Assembly: GCA_001023575.1 (NCBI GenBank)
Contig: CP011489.1
Span: 2,107,001-2,171,000, forward strand
Reading direction: 5' to 3'
DNA from: Actinobacteria bacterium IMCC26256
GTDB taxonomy: Bacteria; Actinomycetota; Acidimicrobiia; IMCC26256
Length of the DNA: 64,000 bases
Shown one piece after another: positions 53,462 through 63,521 of this stretch; position 1 is the first letter of the stretch; each line of letters starts with the position of its first letter. Under the pieces are notes generated by a model. The model had not been told where the DNA came from. It saw only the letters and a program-made list of their open reading frames with translations, and ran no database searches. The translations under genes and the position numbers were made by a program.

Positions 53462-53878
53462 TCAGCTTGAGTGCTGCCTCTCCCTCTCATCTAAGGCGAC
53501 CTCTAACCAATCACTAATCGATTGGAGAGGAGCGCCAGGCGTGAACAAAGCAGCAACACCTTGTTCGCGAAGTATTGGAATATCGGCCTCAGGAATAATT
53601 CCACCGCCGAAAACGAGCACCTCTGGAATTTCTCTCTCGCGCAGATTCTCGATTACGCGCGGAAAGAGAGTTAGGTGTGCACCGGAGAGCAGCGAGATCC
53701 CTACCGCATCGGCATCCTCTTGTAATGCGGTCTCGGCAATCTGCTCCGGGGTCTGATGAAGACCGGTGTAGATAACCTCAAACCCGGCATCACGAAGCGC
53801 CCGAGCGATAACTTTTGCACCGCGATCATGGCCATCAAGACCAGGCTTCGCGATGACGACGCGGTAGCGCCGTTCCAT
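53462..53878 (-). CDS. Small B12-binding subunit of the methylmalonyl-CoA mutase family
   Basis: The 138-residue protein is a cobalamin-binding domain with the DGHDRG motif (DxHxxG; His is the lower axial ligand) near residue 15, [11 protein letters not shown] and [11 protein letters not shown]. It resembles the separate small subunit of acyl-CoA mutases in split enzymes. The start is ATG at 53878, fixed by GGAGGA upstream; an ATG at 53896 lies before it. The large mutase subunit is not in the window. It is upstream of sucC, fitting succinyl-CoA use. Confidence 0.9.
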   Translation of the reverse strand: MERRYRVVIAKPGLDGHDRGAKVIARALRDAGFEVIYTGLHQTPEQIAETALQEDADAVGISLLSGAHLTLFPRVIENLREREIPEVLVFGGGIIPEADIPILREQGVAALFTPGAPLQSISDWLEVALDERERQHSS

Positions 53879-54067
53879 GGGCTTCCTCCGACTCAAATGG
53901 CGATGGTGGGAAACACATGTTCCCGCACCTATTTGCGTTCCGCACCCTAGTTACGCAGGCCCTCGGCTCACCAACGCGGGGCGAATCTAACTATTTGTAT
54001 CCCCAACTCGAGTAATAACTATCCTCCCCGGCTGGCTACTAAGCCCCTATCGCGGTAAACCCATGGG

Positions 54068-54583
54068 GTGAATCAACCCCTGCGCCCTGGCTCCCCGCCA
54101 ACCCAGAACAAGGCAACCCGAGGAGACGTTCGCTTTCTCATCACCACGGCCCTTGCCATCGTGGTAATAGGTTGCTCCATCGCAGCGATCCTCTGGGTCG
54201 TCACAGGACGAAGCGGGGACCCGAAGGGGGACTCAAAGAAGACCACTGTCTTCTCAGCCGGGGAGGCAAAGGCCCTCGAGACACAGATTGAAGAGGGGGG
54301 CCCTGTTTTCTTCGCAGATGTTCTTGCAGGATCAAAAGGCTTCTGGCTCGACTCCGAGAACGGGAAGCTTGTCGCCCTCTCAGTCAACGCTCCAGGGAAG
54401 AAAGACTGCTCCGTGCGCTGGCGAGGCTCAATAGGGAATTATGTCGACTGCGACAAGGTCAATTACAAGTCGATACAGCTGCTGCGCTTCGAGAGCAACA
54501 TCGCGACTACCGGCAACGAAAAGGGCCTATTCATCGTCGATCTCAGGCGATCGCTGCCGCCCATCGAAGCACCACCCCGCTGA
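54068..54583 (+). CDS. Single-pass membrane protein with extracytoplasmic domain, function unknown
   Basis: The 171-residue protein has a short cytoplasmic start, one membrane helix (about 23-46) and an outer domain with two cysteines (CSVRWRGSIGNYVDC) that could form a disulphide. No known family is recognised. The start is GTG at 54068 without a strong ribosome site. It is convergent with pcrA, 13 bp apart. It is conserved-looking but unassigned. Confidence 0.65.
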   Translation: MNQPLRPGSPPTQNKATRGDVRFLITTALAIVVIGCSIAAILWVVTGRSGDPKGDSKKTTVFSAGEAKALETQIEEGGPVFFADVLAGSKGFWLDSENGKLVALSVNAPGKKDCSVRWRGSIGNYVDCDKVNYKSIQLLRFESNIATTGNEKGLFIVDLRRSLPPIEAPPR

Positions 54584-54596
54584 CGGCCTAGAGGCT

Positions 54597-56987
54597 TTAA
54601 ATCTTCGTAATCGGGGCCCATGCAAGAAGCAGTCGCTTCTCGCCTGCATTCGGGAATCGGATCAAGACCTCGGCTTTATCTCCGGTTCCAAAGACGTCGA
54701 GGATCACGCCCTCGCCAAATTTCTCGTGCATCACATCATCACCGACGCGAAGCCCTATTTCCTGAGCACCCCGCGCACCGGCCGGAGGAGTCGGGACTGA
54801 ATAAGGGCCATCATCGGAGCCCTTAACCTCACGCCCACCAGTGAAGGACGACCCGCTCAACGAATCCCTGCGCGACCCAGCGCTAGCACTGCGAAGCGCT
54901 CCGCGCACCACAGCATCCCGAGAGGCCCCAAGCCCACCGCTACTCATTCGGCGCTCCTCGCCTAGTTGGTGAACGAGTTCCTCCGGAATCTCATCTAAGA
55001 ACCTGCTCGGCGGGTTGTAATTAGTCGCCCCAAAAAGTTGACGACTCCACGCGTGAGTTAAGTAGAGGCGCTCACGAGCACGTGTAATCCCGACATAGCA
55101 AAGCCTGCGCTCCTCCTCCATCTCCTCAGGATCCACAAGCGATCGCCATCCGGGGAAGACGCCGTCCTCCAACCCAGTGAGGAATACAACTGGGAACTCG
55201 AGCCCCTTCGCCCCATGAAGCGTCATGAGGGTCACGGCTGCGGTCTCACCATCAACGACATCAAGGTCAGTAACGAGTGATACAGCCTCTAAGAAAGCCT
55301 GGACGCGTGCGATCCCAACTACGACCTCAGCTGAGCCGTTCTCGCCTTCACCCTCTGCAAGATCTAGCCCAGCAATCGCACCGAGCACGCCAAGGTCACC
55401 GCGCTCAACATGCATATCAAAGTCCCGTGCAGCACCCACCAACTCGGCGAGGTTCTCGCGTCGGCCCTCAGACTCAATGGTGCGTTCAGCCTCTAATTCA
55501 GCCAAATAGCCAGTGCCAGCGAGAATCATCTCAATGGCTTTGGCGACACCGAAATCTTCCTCGCCCTCAACGGATTTCATAACAGCGAGCAACTGCGTAA
55601 CGCCAGTCAAGGCCTTGCCAGTTAGGCCTGCGGTCGCACCAGCAACGAGCCCCTCTCGAAAAGTAACCCCAGCGCCACTTCGGTACATATCAACTTTGCG
55701 GACAGAGGTATCGCCGACACCACGTTTTGGAACATTGACAATGCGTTTCCACGCAACCTCATCGTCAGGATTCACGAGTGCGCGCAAGTAGCTCAGAACA
55801 TCCTTGACCTCACGGCGGTCATAGAACTTTATACCGCCGATTACTCGATATGGCACTCCGTTGCGAACAAGTTTCTCCTCGATCACACGGCTCTGAGCGT
55901 TGGTTCGGTAGAAGATTGCGATCTCGCTATGGCGAACCCCATCGGTATCGATCAAACGCTGCAACTCGTTCGCTACGTATGACGCCTCATCCTGCTCATC
56001 CTCGGCCAAGTACCGCAGCATGAGCTCACCACCAAGTTGCTCTGTCCATAGGCGCTTTGGGCTACGCCCAGGATTGTTTGAGATGACCGCATTAGCGGCA
56101 GAGAGAATATTCTGCGTAGAGCGGTAGTTCTGCTCTAAAACAATTGTTGAGAGATCTGGAAACGCCTTCTCAAAGCGCTGAATGTTTCGATAGTCAGCAC
56201 CGCGAAATTTATAGATTGCCTGGTCTGCATCCCCCACGCCCATCACAGCCTTGTGGTCCTCTGCGAGCATGCGCACTATCTCCCACTGCGCAAGGTTGGT
56301 GTCTTGGAACTCATCAACGAGGACATGCTTAAAGCGGCCCCGCCATCTGTTGAGCGCTTCGGTGCTCTCTCTAAAGAGTCGAACAACCAATAACAACAGA
56401 TCATCGAAGTCAACGGCGGATGCCTCAGCAAGCCGCCTCTGGTACTCAACGTATACCTCGGCCTGACGAATCTCAATCGCGTCGCTCGCAGAGTCGCGCG
56501 CCATAGAGGCAGTTATCAGATCATTCTTCTTAGAGGAAATTGCATTATGCAGAGAACGCGACGTAAAGCGCTTTGGATCTAAGTCCAAGTCCTTTCGAAC
56601 GTAGTCAACAAGGCGCAGCGCATCTGCTTGGTCATAGATTGAGAACTCCTTGCGATAACCAAGCAGCCCTGCATCTTGGCGAAGGATGCGCGCGCACGAC
56701 GAGTGAAATGTCGATACCCACATGCGGTTGGCCTGTGGACCTACTAACTCAACAACACGATCGCGCATCTCACCTGCGGCTTTGTTCGTGAACGTGAGAG
56801 CGAGAATCTCGTTGCGCCAAACTCCATGCTCGGCAAGGAGCCAAGCGATGCGATGCGTCAGAACTCGAGTCTTTCCGGATCCAGCGCCAGCGATGACAAG
56901 GACCGGACCATCAGGGGCCGTCACTGCCTCTCGCTGCACGGGGTTAAGCCCGGCTAGTAGCGGGTGCTCTCTGTCGGTGTCAGCCAT
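54597..56987 (-). CDS. pcrA: ATP-dependent DNA helicase PcrA/UvrD
   Basis: This superfamily 1 helicase acts in repair and replication-fork handling. Its 796 residues have Walker A AGAGSGKT near 33-40, motif II VDEFQDTN, TLHGAKGLEFPVVFL, YVGITRARERLYL and a C-terminal Tudor-like domain (HEKFGEGVILDVFG) that contacts RNA polymerase in PcrA. The start at 56987 is preceded by a LexA-like box and a TACGAT that would give an almost leaderless message. Confidence 0.96.
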   Translation of the reverse strand: MADTDREHPLLAGLNPVQREAVTAPDGPVLVIAGAGSGKTRVLTHRIAWLLAEHGVWRNEILALTFTNKAAGEMRDRVVELVGPQANRMWVSTFHSSCARILRQDAGLLGYRKEFSIYDQADALRLVDYVRKDLDLDPKRFTSRSLHNAISSKKNDLITASMARDSASDAIEIRQAEVYVEYQRRLAEASAVDFDDLLLLVVRLFRESTEALNRWRGRFKHVLVDEFQDTNLAQWEIVRMLAEDHKAVMGVGDADQAIYKFRGADYRNIQRFEKAFPDLSTIVLEQNYRSTQNILSAANAVISNNPGRSPKRLWTEQLGGELMLRYLAEDEQDEASYVANELQRLIDTDGVRHSEIAIFYRTNAQSRVIEEKLVRNGVPYRVIGGIKFYDRREVKDVLSYLRALVNPDDEVAWKRIVNVPKRGVGDTSVRKVDMYRSGAGVTFREGLVAGATAGLTGKALTGVTQLLAVMKSVEGEEDFGVAKAIEMILAGTGYLAELEAERTIESEGRRENLAELVGAARDFDMHVERGDLGVLGAIAGLDLAEGEGENGSAEVVVGIARVQAFLEAVSLVTDLDVVDGETAAVTLMTLHGAKGLEFPVVFLTGLEDGVFPGWRSLVDPEEMEEERRLCYVGITRARERLYLTHAWSRQLFGATNYNPPSRFLDEIPEELVHQLGEERRMSSGGLGASRDAVVRGALRSASAGSRRDSLSGSSFTGGREVKGSDDGPYSVPTPPAGARGAQEIGLRVGDDVMHEKFGEGVILDVFGTGDKAEVLIRFPNAGEKRLLLAWAPITKI

Positions 56988-56997
56988 GGGGAGTCAA

Positions 56998-57013
56998 TCG
57001 TACAGGTGTTCGA
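56998..57013 (-). promoter_or_regulatory. LexA-like box upstream of pcrA
   Basis: On the minus strand TCGAACACCTGTACGA matches TCGAAC, 4 nt, GTTCGA at 11 of 12 positions, ending 11 bp from the pcrA start. It overlaps the putative -10 (TACGAT). Confidence 0.65.
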
Positions 57014-57070
57014 TCCCCTTTCTCGGAGTCTTAGAGCTGAGAATGCCTAGATTGTTAAATAATCGAGATC

Positions 57071-57679
57071 ATGAACAACCAAGACCGCTGTGGAGATGTA
57101 GTGATAGATCCAAAATTAAAGCGAGCCCTCGGGCAGGCAGCCAAGGGTGTCGAGATTGTCGCAGCGACGCACGATGGCGTTACGCGTGGATATACGTCCC
57201 ACTGGGTAAGCCAGATCGCCTTTGAGGAGCCCATCGTGATGGCGAGCGTCTCGCCCAAACACGACACCTATCCGCTCATGATCGGAAGCGGTGCGTTTAC
57301 TGTCTCGTTTCTAGCGGGCGACCAGATCGATATTGGTCAGTATTTTTCATACCCAGCACATCGCTTTCACTACATCGCCCCGGAGTATCTGACTGAGGTC
57401 AATGGTCATCCAGTTGTGCCCGACTCTCTCTCTTGGATTCACTGCGAGATTTTTGAGACAAAAGAGATGGGCGACCACGTGCTTCTATTCGCACGAGTAA
57501 CCGATTTCGGTTACGGAAGGCTAAAAGAGTCTCCTCTTATCTACTCATCGCGCCACGGTTGGCGAGTCGCAAACGACAAGGCCCGAACCCCCGGCGAGAG
57601 CCCGAGAGATGCGCTACTAGCGCGTGTAGCAGCGGCGGGCTTCGATACAAGCGCTGCCGGCCCCTACGAAGAGGACTAA
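57071..57679 (+). CDS. Flavin reductase-like domain protein
   Basis: The 202-residue protein fits the flavin_reduct family of FMN-binding proteins: GVTRGYTSHWVSQIAFEEPIVMASV near the N-terminus, FTVSFLAGDQ, and ARVTDFGYGRL near the end. Members supply reduced flavin to monooxygenases or bind FMN as a reductase. The partner is unknown; none is adjacent. It is divergent from pcrA and convergent with guaA, 9 bp apart. Confidence 0.85.
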   Translation: MNNQDRCGDVVIDPKLKRALGQAAKGVEIVAATHDGVTRGYTSHWVSQIAFEEPIVMASVSPKHDTYPLMIGSGAFTVSFLAGDQIDIGQYFSYPAHRFHYIAPEYLTEVNGHPVVPDSLSWIHCEIFETKEMGDHVLLFARVTDFGYGRLKESPLIYSSRHGWRVANDKARTPGESPRDALLARVAAAGFDTSAAGPYEED

Positions 57680-57688
57680 GCCTGAGCG

Positions 57689-59239
57689 TTACTCCCACTC
57701 AATCGTGCCGGGAGGCTTCGAGGTGATGTCGTAGGCAACGCGATTGATGCCCGGCACCTCATTTATTACGCGGGAGGCGATTCGCTCAAGCACGTCATAC
57801 GGGATGCGCGCCCAGTCTGCAGTCATAGCGTCATCAGAGGTAACCGCACGCACAATGAGCGGGTAAGCATATGTGCGGTCGTCACCCATGACGCCGACGG
57901 TGCGCACCGCTGGAAGGACTGCAAAAGACTGCCAAATCTCTCGGTAAAGGCCGGCGCGCTTGATCTCTTCAATGACTACTGCGTCAGCCTCTTGAAGAAT
58001 CTTGACGCGCTCTGGCGTGATGTCTCCAATAATGCGCACTGCTAGCCCTGGACCCGGGAAGGGCTGTCGCCAGACGATGTCCTCAGGTAGGCCGAGCTCC
58101 TCGCCGACTGCGCGTACCTCGTCCTTGAAGAGTTGACGCAGTGGCTCTACAAGTTCAAACGCCATATCTTCGGGTAGCCCGCCTACATTGTGATGACTCT
58201 TGATAACAGCGTTCTCCGCTCCACCTGACTCAACAATGTCTGGGTAGAGAGTTCCCTGGACAAGGTAAGCAGCATCGTCAAGGTCACGCGCTGCCTCCTC
58301 AAAAATGCGAATGAAGAGCTCTCCAATAATCTTTCGCTTCGTCTCAGGCTCAGTTACTCCAGCAAGAGCATTCAAAAAACGGTCAGCGGCCTTTACATGT
58401 ATTAACTCAATATGGAACTGAGCCCTGAATGTCTCCTCAACCTGCTCCGCCTCGTTGAGTCGGAGGAGGCCGGTATCGACGAAGACACAAGTGAGTTGGT
58501 CGCCGATCGCTTTGTGCACAAGTGCAGCCGCAACTGCAGAGTCAACTCCACCTGAGAGACCGCAGATAACACGCGCATCGCCCACCTGAGCACGAATCGC
58601 ATCAACCTGCTGCTCAATGATTGACGTATTGGTCCATGTCGGGCGACAGCCTGCGGCCTCATAGAGAAAACGCTTCAGTAGGTCTTGGCCGAAGGGAGAG
58701 TGCGCAACCTCTGGATGAAACTGCACACCAAAAAGAGAGCGCTCTCTATTCTCAAATGCTGCGGAAGGGGTCCCAGAGGTCGTTGCAGTTGTAATGAAAC
58801 CAGGCGGAGCAGCGACTATCGAGTCGCCATGGCTCATCCAGACTTCTTGCTCAACTGGCAGATCAGAGAAAAGCAGCGTCGAGACCCCAGATGAAACTGC
58901 TAATGCTGCACGCCCGTATTCTCCGCTGCCTGTATGGGCTACCTCGCCACCGAGGTCACGGGCCATGAGCTGACCGCCGTAACAGATCCCAAGAATCGGA
59001 ACTCCTGCGTCGTAGATCGCTGGATCAATCGTAGGTGCGCCATCTGCATAGACAGATGAAGGGCCGCCCGAGAAAATGATCGCCTTGGGCTTGCGCTCAA
59101 GCATCTCCGCCACAGGCATGCGCCGTGAAACGATCTCTGAGTAGACATGCGCCTCGCGAACACGCCGCGCAATTAACTGTGCGTACTGCGCGCCGAAGTC
59201 CACAACGAGGACGGTGTCGTATCCGTACTCGTCGGTCAC
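57689..59239 (-). CDS. guaA: GMP synthase (glutamine-hydrolysing)
   Basis: This enzyme converts XMP to GMP with glutamine. Its 516 residues comprise a class I glutamine amidotransferase domain (GICYGGQL nucleophile Cys, FHPEVAHS His), a PP-loop ATP pyrophosphatase domain ([14 protein letters not shown]) and the C-terminal dimerisation domain ending PPGTIEWE. It lies 10 nt after guaB3, with which it forms a guanine-nucleotide operon. Confidence 0.97.
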   Translation of the reverse strand: MTDEYGYDTVLVVDFGAQYAQLIARRVREAHVYSEIVSRRMPVAEMLERKPKAIIFSGGPSSVYADGAPTIDPAIYDAGVPILGICYGGQLMARDLGGEVAHTGSGEYGRAALAVSSGVSTLLFSDLPVEQEVWMSHGDSIVAAPPGFITTATTSGTPSAAFENRERSLFGVQFHPEVAHSPFGQDLLKRFLYEAAGCRPTWTNTSIIEQQVDAIRAQVGDARVICGLSGGVDSAVAAALVHKAIGDQLTCVFVDTGLLRLNEAEQVEETFRAQFHIELIHVKAADRFLNALAGVTEPETKRKIIGELFIRIFEEAARDLDDAAYLVQGTLYPDIVESGGAENAVIKSHHNVGGLPEDMAFELVEPLRQLFKDEVRAVGEELGLPEDIVWRQPFPGPGLAVRIIGDITPERVKILQEADAVVIEEIKRAGLYREIWQSFAVLPAVRTVGVMGDDRTYAYPLIVRAVTSDDAMTADWARIPYDVLERIASRVINEVPGINRVAYDITSKPPGTIEWE

Positions 59240-59249
59240 TGCTCTCTAC

Positions 59250-60416
59250 CTACCGACCCATTCCGATTCCCTGGGCTCGCTGAAGGGACTTGCCCTCAGT
59301 TTGAAGCGCAGGTGCAACCATGACCTCGGCCTTCTGGAACTCCTTCACAGTCTCATAGCCAGTAGTGGCCATTGAGGTGCGTAAGGCTCCAAAGAGATTG
59401 AGGGTTCCATCATTCTCATGTGCTGGTCCGAGAACAATCTCCTCCAGCGTTGCTTTCTGACCGGCGTAAATACGAGCACCGCGGGGAAGAGTGGGGTGGA
59501 ATGTAGCCATTCCCCAGTGGTAACCGCGCCCGGGCGCCTCATGTGCACTCGCAAGCGGAGAACCGATCATCACAGCATCCGCACCACAGGCTATGGCCTT
59601 AGCGACATCTCCACCTGTTCTCATTCCACCATCAGCGATGACATGGACATATACGCCGGTCTCATCTAGGTGACGAATTCGAGCGCCTGCTGCATCCGCA
59701 ATTGCTGTTGCCTGCGGAACGCCGATACCAAGAACTCCGCGACTTGTGCATGCATGCCCCGGGCCAACACCAACAAGTACACCGACTGCGCCGGTTCTCA
59801 TTAGGTGCAGTGCGGTTGAGTAAGACGCACATCCACCAACGATTATCGGGAGATCAAACTCGCGAATGAACTTCTTCAGGTTTAGTGGCTGACGGTCTGG
59901 GTGCTTAGAGACATGCTCTGCGGAGACCACAGTCCCTTGAATTACCAGAATGTCGAGCTCTGCCTCTAGGACAAAACTGGCGAACTGCTCAACACGCTGT
60001 GGCGTCAAAGACGCACATGCAACCGCACCCGCATCCTTGATCTCGCGAATACGCCTAACGATTAACTCTTCTTTAACCGGCTCCATGTAGACCTGCTGCA
60101 TACGGGCAGTGGCCTTCTCGGCATCGAGGTGAGAGATCTCCTCAAGAATTGAGTCTGTGTCCTCGTAACGGGTCCATAGACCCTCAAGGTTCAAACAGGC
60201 AACGCCACCAAGGCGGCCAATCTCAATTGCAGTTGCCGGAGATACGACTCCATCCATAGCGGATGCCATGAAGGGAAGGTCGAATGAGAAGGCATCGAGA
60301 TCCCAGGAGATATCTACATCCTCAGGATCGCGCGTGCGCCGACTCGGCACAATTGCAATGTCGTCGAACCCATAAGCTCGACGACCAGATTTTCCGATCC
60401 CAATCTCAATCTCCAC
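59250..60416 (-). CDS. guaB3: GuaB3-family IMP-dehydrogenase-related protein
   Basis: The 388-residue protein lacks the CBS pair of IMPDH and follows the GuaB3 pattern: [47 protein letters not shown], and VKEFQKAEV. Unlike mycobacterial GuaB3, it keeps an IMPDH-like cysteine loop, [16 protein letters not shown]. The start is taken as GTG at 60416, with GGGAG upstream; ATG at 60431 is an alternative. It is coupled to guaA; a true guaB is not in the window. Confidence 0.9.
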   Translation of the reverse strand: MEIEIGIGKSGRRAYGFDDIAIVPSRRTRDPEDVDISWDLDAFSFDLPFMASAMDGVVSPATAIEIGRLGGVACLNLEGLWTRYEDTDSILEEISHLDAEKATARMQQVYMEPVKEELIVRRIREIKDAGAVACASLTPQRVEQFASFVLEAELDILVIQGTVVSAEHVSKHPDRQPLNLKKFIREFDLPIIVGGCASYSTALHLMRTGAVGVLVGVGPGHACTSRGVLGIGVPQATAIADAAGARIRHLDETGVYVHVIADGGMRTGGDVAKAIACGADAVMIGSPLASAHEAPGRGYHWGMATFHPTLPRGARIYAGQKATLEEIVLGPAHENDGTLNLFGALRTSMATTGYETVKEFQKAEVMVAPALQTEGKSLQRAQGIGMGR

Positions 60417-60459
60417 CGAGAGCACTCCCATCCGCCGGCTGAATTTGTCATCTTACTTC

Positions 60460-60477
60460 GCTGCATGGCTTTGCAGC
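60460..60477. other. Hairpin in the guaB3 upstream region
   Basis: GCTGCA and TGCAGC flank a 6-nt loop, 44 bp before the guaB3 start; a second short palindrome (CGCTATTAGCG) is nearby. It could be a leader structure or the end of the NUDIX message. Confidence 0.35.
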
Positions 60478-60524
60478 CGAGTCGTGCGAAGCATTCGCTA
60501 TTAGCGAGGCTCGATAATTGATCC

Positions 60525-61208
60525 CTAAAACTCAGTCAAGGCGACCAACAGACCCGTCAGTATCCTGGCCGTCGCACCCCAGACAGTCTCATTCTCAAGC
60601 AAATAAAAGGACATATCAAACTCCTCTCCCCAGAGGTCCCATCGCTCGGAGTGCCACGTCTCAGGGTGGAGCAGCTCAGATAACGCGACCGTAAATACTT
60701 CGTCAACCTCTCGAGGGTCAGCGACTAAGGCCGGTCGCTCTGAAATAAACCCCACGAAGGGCGTGATCGCAAATGCCCCCTTGACCGTTCCTATGGTCGG
60801 CAACTCGGCGAGCACCTCAACTGCCTCAGGACTAATCCCCACCTCCTCATGGGCCTCGCGCAACGCAGTCTCACGTAGGTTCGAGTCGTTAGAACTTCGA
60901 TTCCCTCCCGGGAATGAGATCTCTCCCTTATGCGATGGAGCCGAGTCTGGGCGCTTCATAAGCACCAAGTGGGTCTCCCCTTCCTCGGGGAAGAGCGCAA
61001 CGAGCACTGCTGCTGGGCGAGCATCGACCAAAGCGGATGGGACTCCAAGCGGGGACTCAAGCAACATGCAGCGCTCTCGGACCCAGACTGGATCGAGAAC
61101 CCGATCCTCGTCAGCGAGGTGGCTCCACGGCGCAGGACCCCCAATGCGGGTACCCGCGGGTCTGGGAATTATCTGTTTTCCTCCACGGAGAGGCGGGGAG
61201 ATGCTCAC
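60525..61208 (-). CDS. NUDIX hydrolase of the CoA diphosphatase type
   Basis: The 227-residue hydrolase has the NUDIX box ending LREAHEEVGI and a CoA-pyrophosphatase-like lead segment, KRPDSAPSHKGEISFPGG, where the NudL-type CoA motif lies. These enzymes cleave CoA or acyl-CoA diphosphate bonds. It has no membrane segment. It is divergent from the acyl-CoA synthetase gene, which suits CoA metabolism, and upstream of guaB3 on the same strand. Confidence 0.85.
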   Translation of the reverse strand: MSISPPLRGGKQIIPRPAGTRIGGPAPWSHLADEDRVLDPVWVRERCMLLESPLGVPSALVDARPAAVLVALFPEEGETHLVLMKRPDSAPSHKGEISFPGGNRSSNDSNLRETALREAHEEVGISPEAVEVLAELPTIGTVKGAFAITPFVGFISERPALVADPREVDEVFTVALSELLHPETWHSERWDLWGEEFDMSFYLLENETVWGATARILTGLLVALTEF

Positions 61209-61289
61209 CGCTGGCAGACTAGCGACCCCCGAGCACCCGAGCCCACTAATACCAGCCCACCCAGACCAAACCAGACCAAAGGACCTCGC

Positions 61290-62915
61290 ATGACTGCTTC
61301 TTATAACTTCGCCACCGCATGGGAGTCAATCTCGGATGCGACCCCGAACGCGCGGGCCCTGGTTCAGGGAGAGCGCAGCGTTACTTGGGCTGAGTTCGAT
61401 GACCGCTCAGCGCGTCTCGCCGGTGCACTTACATCGCTCGGAGTAAACGCTGGAGCGAAGGTCGCGTCATACCTCTATAACTCGAACGAATACCTCGAGG
61501 GCGTATTCGCGACTTGGAAACTTCGCGGTGCGCCGGTAAATGTCAACTACCGATACCTCGAGGAAGAACTCATCTACCTCCTTGATAACTCAGACGCAGA
61601 GGTTCTTCTATTCCATGGAGTACTCGGCACACACGTAGCGAGCGTCATGGATCGCGTCAAGAATGTAAAAGTATTCGTTCAGGTTGATGACGGCCACCCG
61701 CTTATTGATGGCGCCCATGCCTATGAGGATCTCATCGCTAACGCCGCACCCATGGAGCGAGTCGAGCGTGACGGTGAGGACCTATACATCCTCTACACAG
61801 GCGGAACTACCGGAATGCCTAAGGGAGTGATGTGGCGCGTTGACGACCTCTACCGTGCGCTGGTTCCTTCGGTACTCTCATTATCTGGCATCTCCGCACC
61901 TGAGCAGAACGAAGAGCATGGAGAGATAGCGCTAAAGGTTGCGGAGAAGGGCAACACGGCTACACATCTTCCAGCCTCTCCGCTCATGCACGGAACCGGC
62001 TTCATGACCTCGCTCCAGTCGCTTACCACCGGCGGATCTATATGCACGCTTGAGCAGCGCAACTTCAGCGCAACTGAGTTATGGGAGGCCGTTGAGACGG
62101 CAAAAGTTACACAGATGGCAATTGTTGGCGACGCATTTGGAAAGCCGATGGTTGCAGCGCTAGAGGAGGCGGAGGCCGGAGGCAAGACCTACGACCTCTC
62201 ATCACTCCGGATGCTCATCTCATCGGGAGTGATGTGGACAGCGCCCGTAAAGGAGGCCCTTATGGAGCGCGGAGAGTTCATCTGCCTCGACTCTCTCGGG
62301 TCGAGCGAGGGCGCAGGCTTTGCTAATCAAGTCTCCACAAAGGGCTCTACCTCCAAGACTGCACGCTTCTCAATCGGCGCATTTACAAAAGTCTTCACCG
62401 AGGACGGACGCGAAGTAGAGCGCGGAAGCGACGAGATAGGCATCCTTGCGCTCGGCGGACCTATTCCGTTTGGCTATTACAAGGATCCAGAGAAGTCTGC
62501 TGCAACATTTCGCGAGTACAACGGCGAGCGTTACTCAGTCCCTGGAGACTTCGCAAAGGTCCTAGAGGACGGAACAATCGAACTACTAGGGCGCGGCTCA
62601 GTTGTGATCAACACCGGCGGAGAGAAGGTCTTCCCCGAGGAGGTTGAGGAGGCGATCAAACTCCACCCTGCCGTGTTTGATGTATTAGTCGTTGGTGTAC
62701 CTGACGACCGTTTCGGCGAGTCGATTACTGCAGTAGTGGCCCTAAACGCTGGCCAACAAGCAACTGAGGAAGAGATCGCAGACGCGGTTCGCGGGCACTT
62801 AGCAGGCTTCAAGCGACCTCGTCGCGTGATCCTTGTAGATCGCGTCGTGCGCGGCCCGAATGGCAAGGCCGACTACGCATGGGCCAAAGAGACCGCTAAA
62901 TCTTCACTGGCTTAA
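61290..62915 (+). CDS. Acyl-CoA synthetase (AMP-forming)
   Basis: This ANL-superfamily ligase of 541 residues has ATP loop LYTGGTTGMPKGVMW, motif DSLGSSEG, and the C-terminal hinge and lysine: YSVPGDFAKVLEDGTIELLGR and PNGKADYAW. It activates a carboxylic acid to its CoA thioester; the substrate is unknown. The start is ATG at 61290, with AAAGGA 6 nt upstream; the longer upstream frame is antisense to the NUDIX gene. The 3' end overlaps cadI by 20 nt. Confidence 0.93.
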   Translation: MTASYNFATAWESISDATPNARALVQGERSVTWAEFDDRSARLAGALTSLGVNAGAKVASYLYNSNEYLEGVFATWKLRGAPVNVNYRYLEEELIYLLDNSDAEVLLFHGVLGTHVASVMDRVKNVKVFVQVDDGHPLIDGAHAYEDLIANAAPMERVERDGEDLYILYTGGTTGMPKGVMWRVDDLYRALVPSVLSLSGISAPEQNEEHGEIALKVAEKGNTATHLPASPLMHGTGFMTSLQSLTTGGSICTLEQRNFSATELWEAVETAKVTQMAIVGDAFGKPMVAALEEAEAGGKTYDLSSLRMLISSGVMWTAPVKEALMERGEFICLDSLGSSEGAGFANQVSTKGSTSKTARFSIGAFTKVFTEDGREVERGSDEIGILALGGPIPFGYYKDPEKSAATFREYNGERYSVPGDFAKVLEDGTIELLGRGSVVINTGGEKVFPEEVEEAIKLHPAVFDVLVVGVPDDRFGESITAVVALNAGQQATEEEIADAVRGHLAGFKRPRRVILVDRVVRGPNGKADYAWAKETAKSSLA

Positions 62916-63357
62916 CTGAAGAGAGGCTCACGCCCGTTACGGCCGATGGAGCGCAGCAAGCTGCATCGGCACTCTCAGGCTGCGCGCTCATGAAATCAGA
63001 GTCCGAAGTCTTCACATACCACTCCCATTGCGCTCCGTCTGGGTCGCTTACCCATGTCTCAACCTTCTCGGCGAAGCAGCAGATTGTGTCGTCTATGCCC
63101 GTTGTAGTGAGCCCCGCTGCACTTAGTCTTGACTCAGCGGAGACAACCTCATCAGCGCTCTCCGTCTCAACTCCAAGATGGTTAATGGTTCCACCTTCTG
63201 CACCCTCAAATAGAACGAGTTTCAAAGGCGGATCGATAACTGCGAAATTTGCGTAACCAGGCTTGCGTTTTGCTGGGCCAACACCAAAGAGACGGGTGTA
63301 GAACTCAACCGCCGCGTCGAGGTCGCTCACGTTAAGGGCTAACTGCAGTCGAGCCAT
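62896..63357 (-). CDS. cadI: CadI/ArsI-family VOC metalloprotein
   Basis: The 153-residue protein is very like mycobacterial CadI: RLQLALNVSDLDAAVEFY, AKRKPGYANFAVIDPPLK, INHLGVE (His60) and the vicinal cysteines TICCFAE (93-94), plus a C-terminal CC near 133-134. The family includes ArsI, a dioxygenase that cleaves carbon-arsenic bonds, and CadI proteins induced by cadmium. No ArsR-type regulator is next to it. It is convergent with the acyl-CoA synthetase. Confidence 0.9.
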   Translation of the reverse strand: MARLQLALNVSDLDAAVEFYTRLFGVGPAKRKPGYANFAVIDPPLKLVLFEGAEGGTINHLGVETESADEVVSAESRLSAAGLTTTGIDDTICCFAEKVETWVSDPDGAQWEWYVKTSDSDFMSAQPESADAACCAPSAVTGVSLSSVKPVKI

Positions 63358-63431
63358 TTGCTCCTGCTTTCACTAGGTCGAGTCGGTCGGTGTTAAATCA
63401 CATTAGCCAATAAGCGGGCTCAGCCGAGCGC

Positions 63432-63463
63432 GAAGAAGCGGCCTATCTCTAGGCCGCTTCTTC
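63432..63463. terminator. 14-bp perfect hairpin between groES and cadI
   Basis: GAAGAAGCGGCCTA and its exact complement flank a 4-nt TCTC loop. It is a strong stem with no T-run on the groES (minus) side, most likely ending the groES message. Confidence 0.65.
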
Positions 63464-63490
63464 AACGTTCACAGCGCGTATCTCTCGCGC

Positions 63491-63507
63491 CCCTCCACGG
63501 AGGAGGG
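63491..63507. terminator. Short hairpin right after groES
   Basis: CCCTCC and GGAGGG around a 5-nt loop begin 15 bp past the groES stop on the minus strand. It may form a composite terminator with the larger stem at 63432-63463. Confidence 0.4.
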
Positions 63508-63521
63508 ATCAAGTAATAGCG

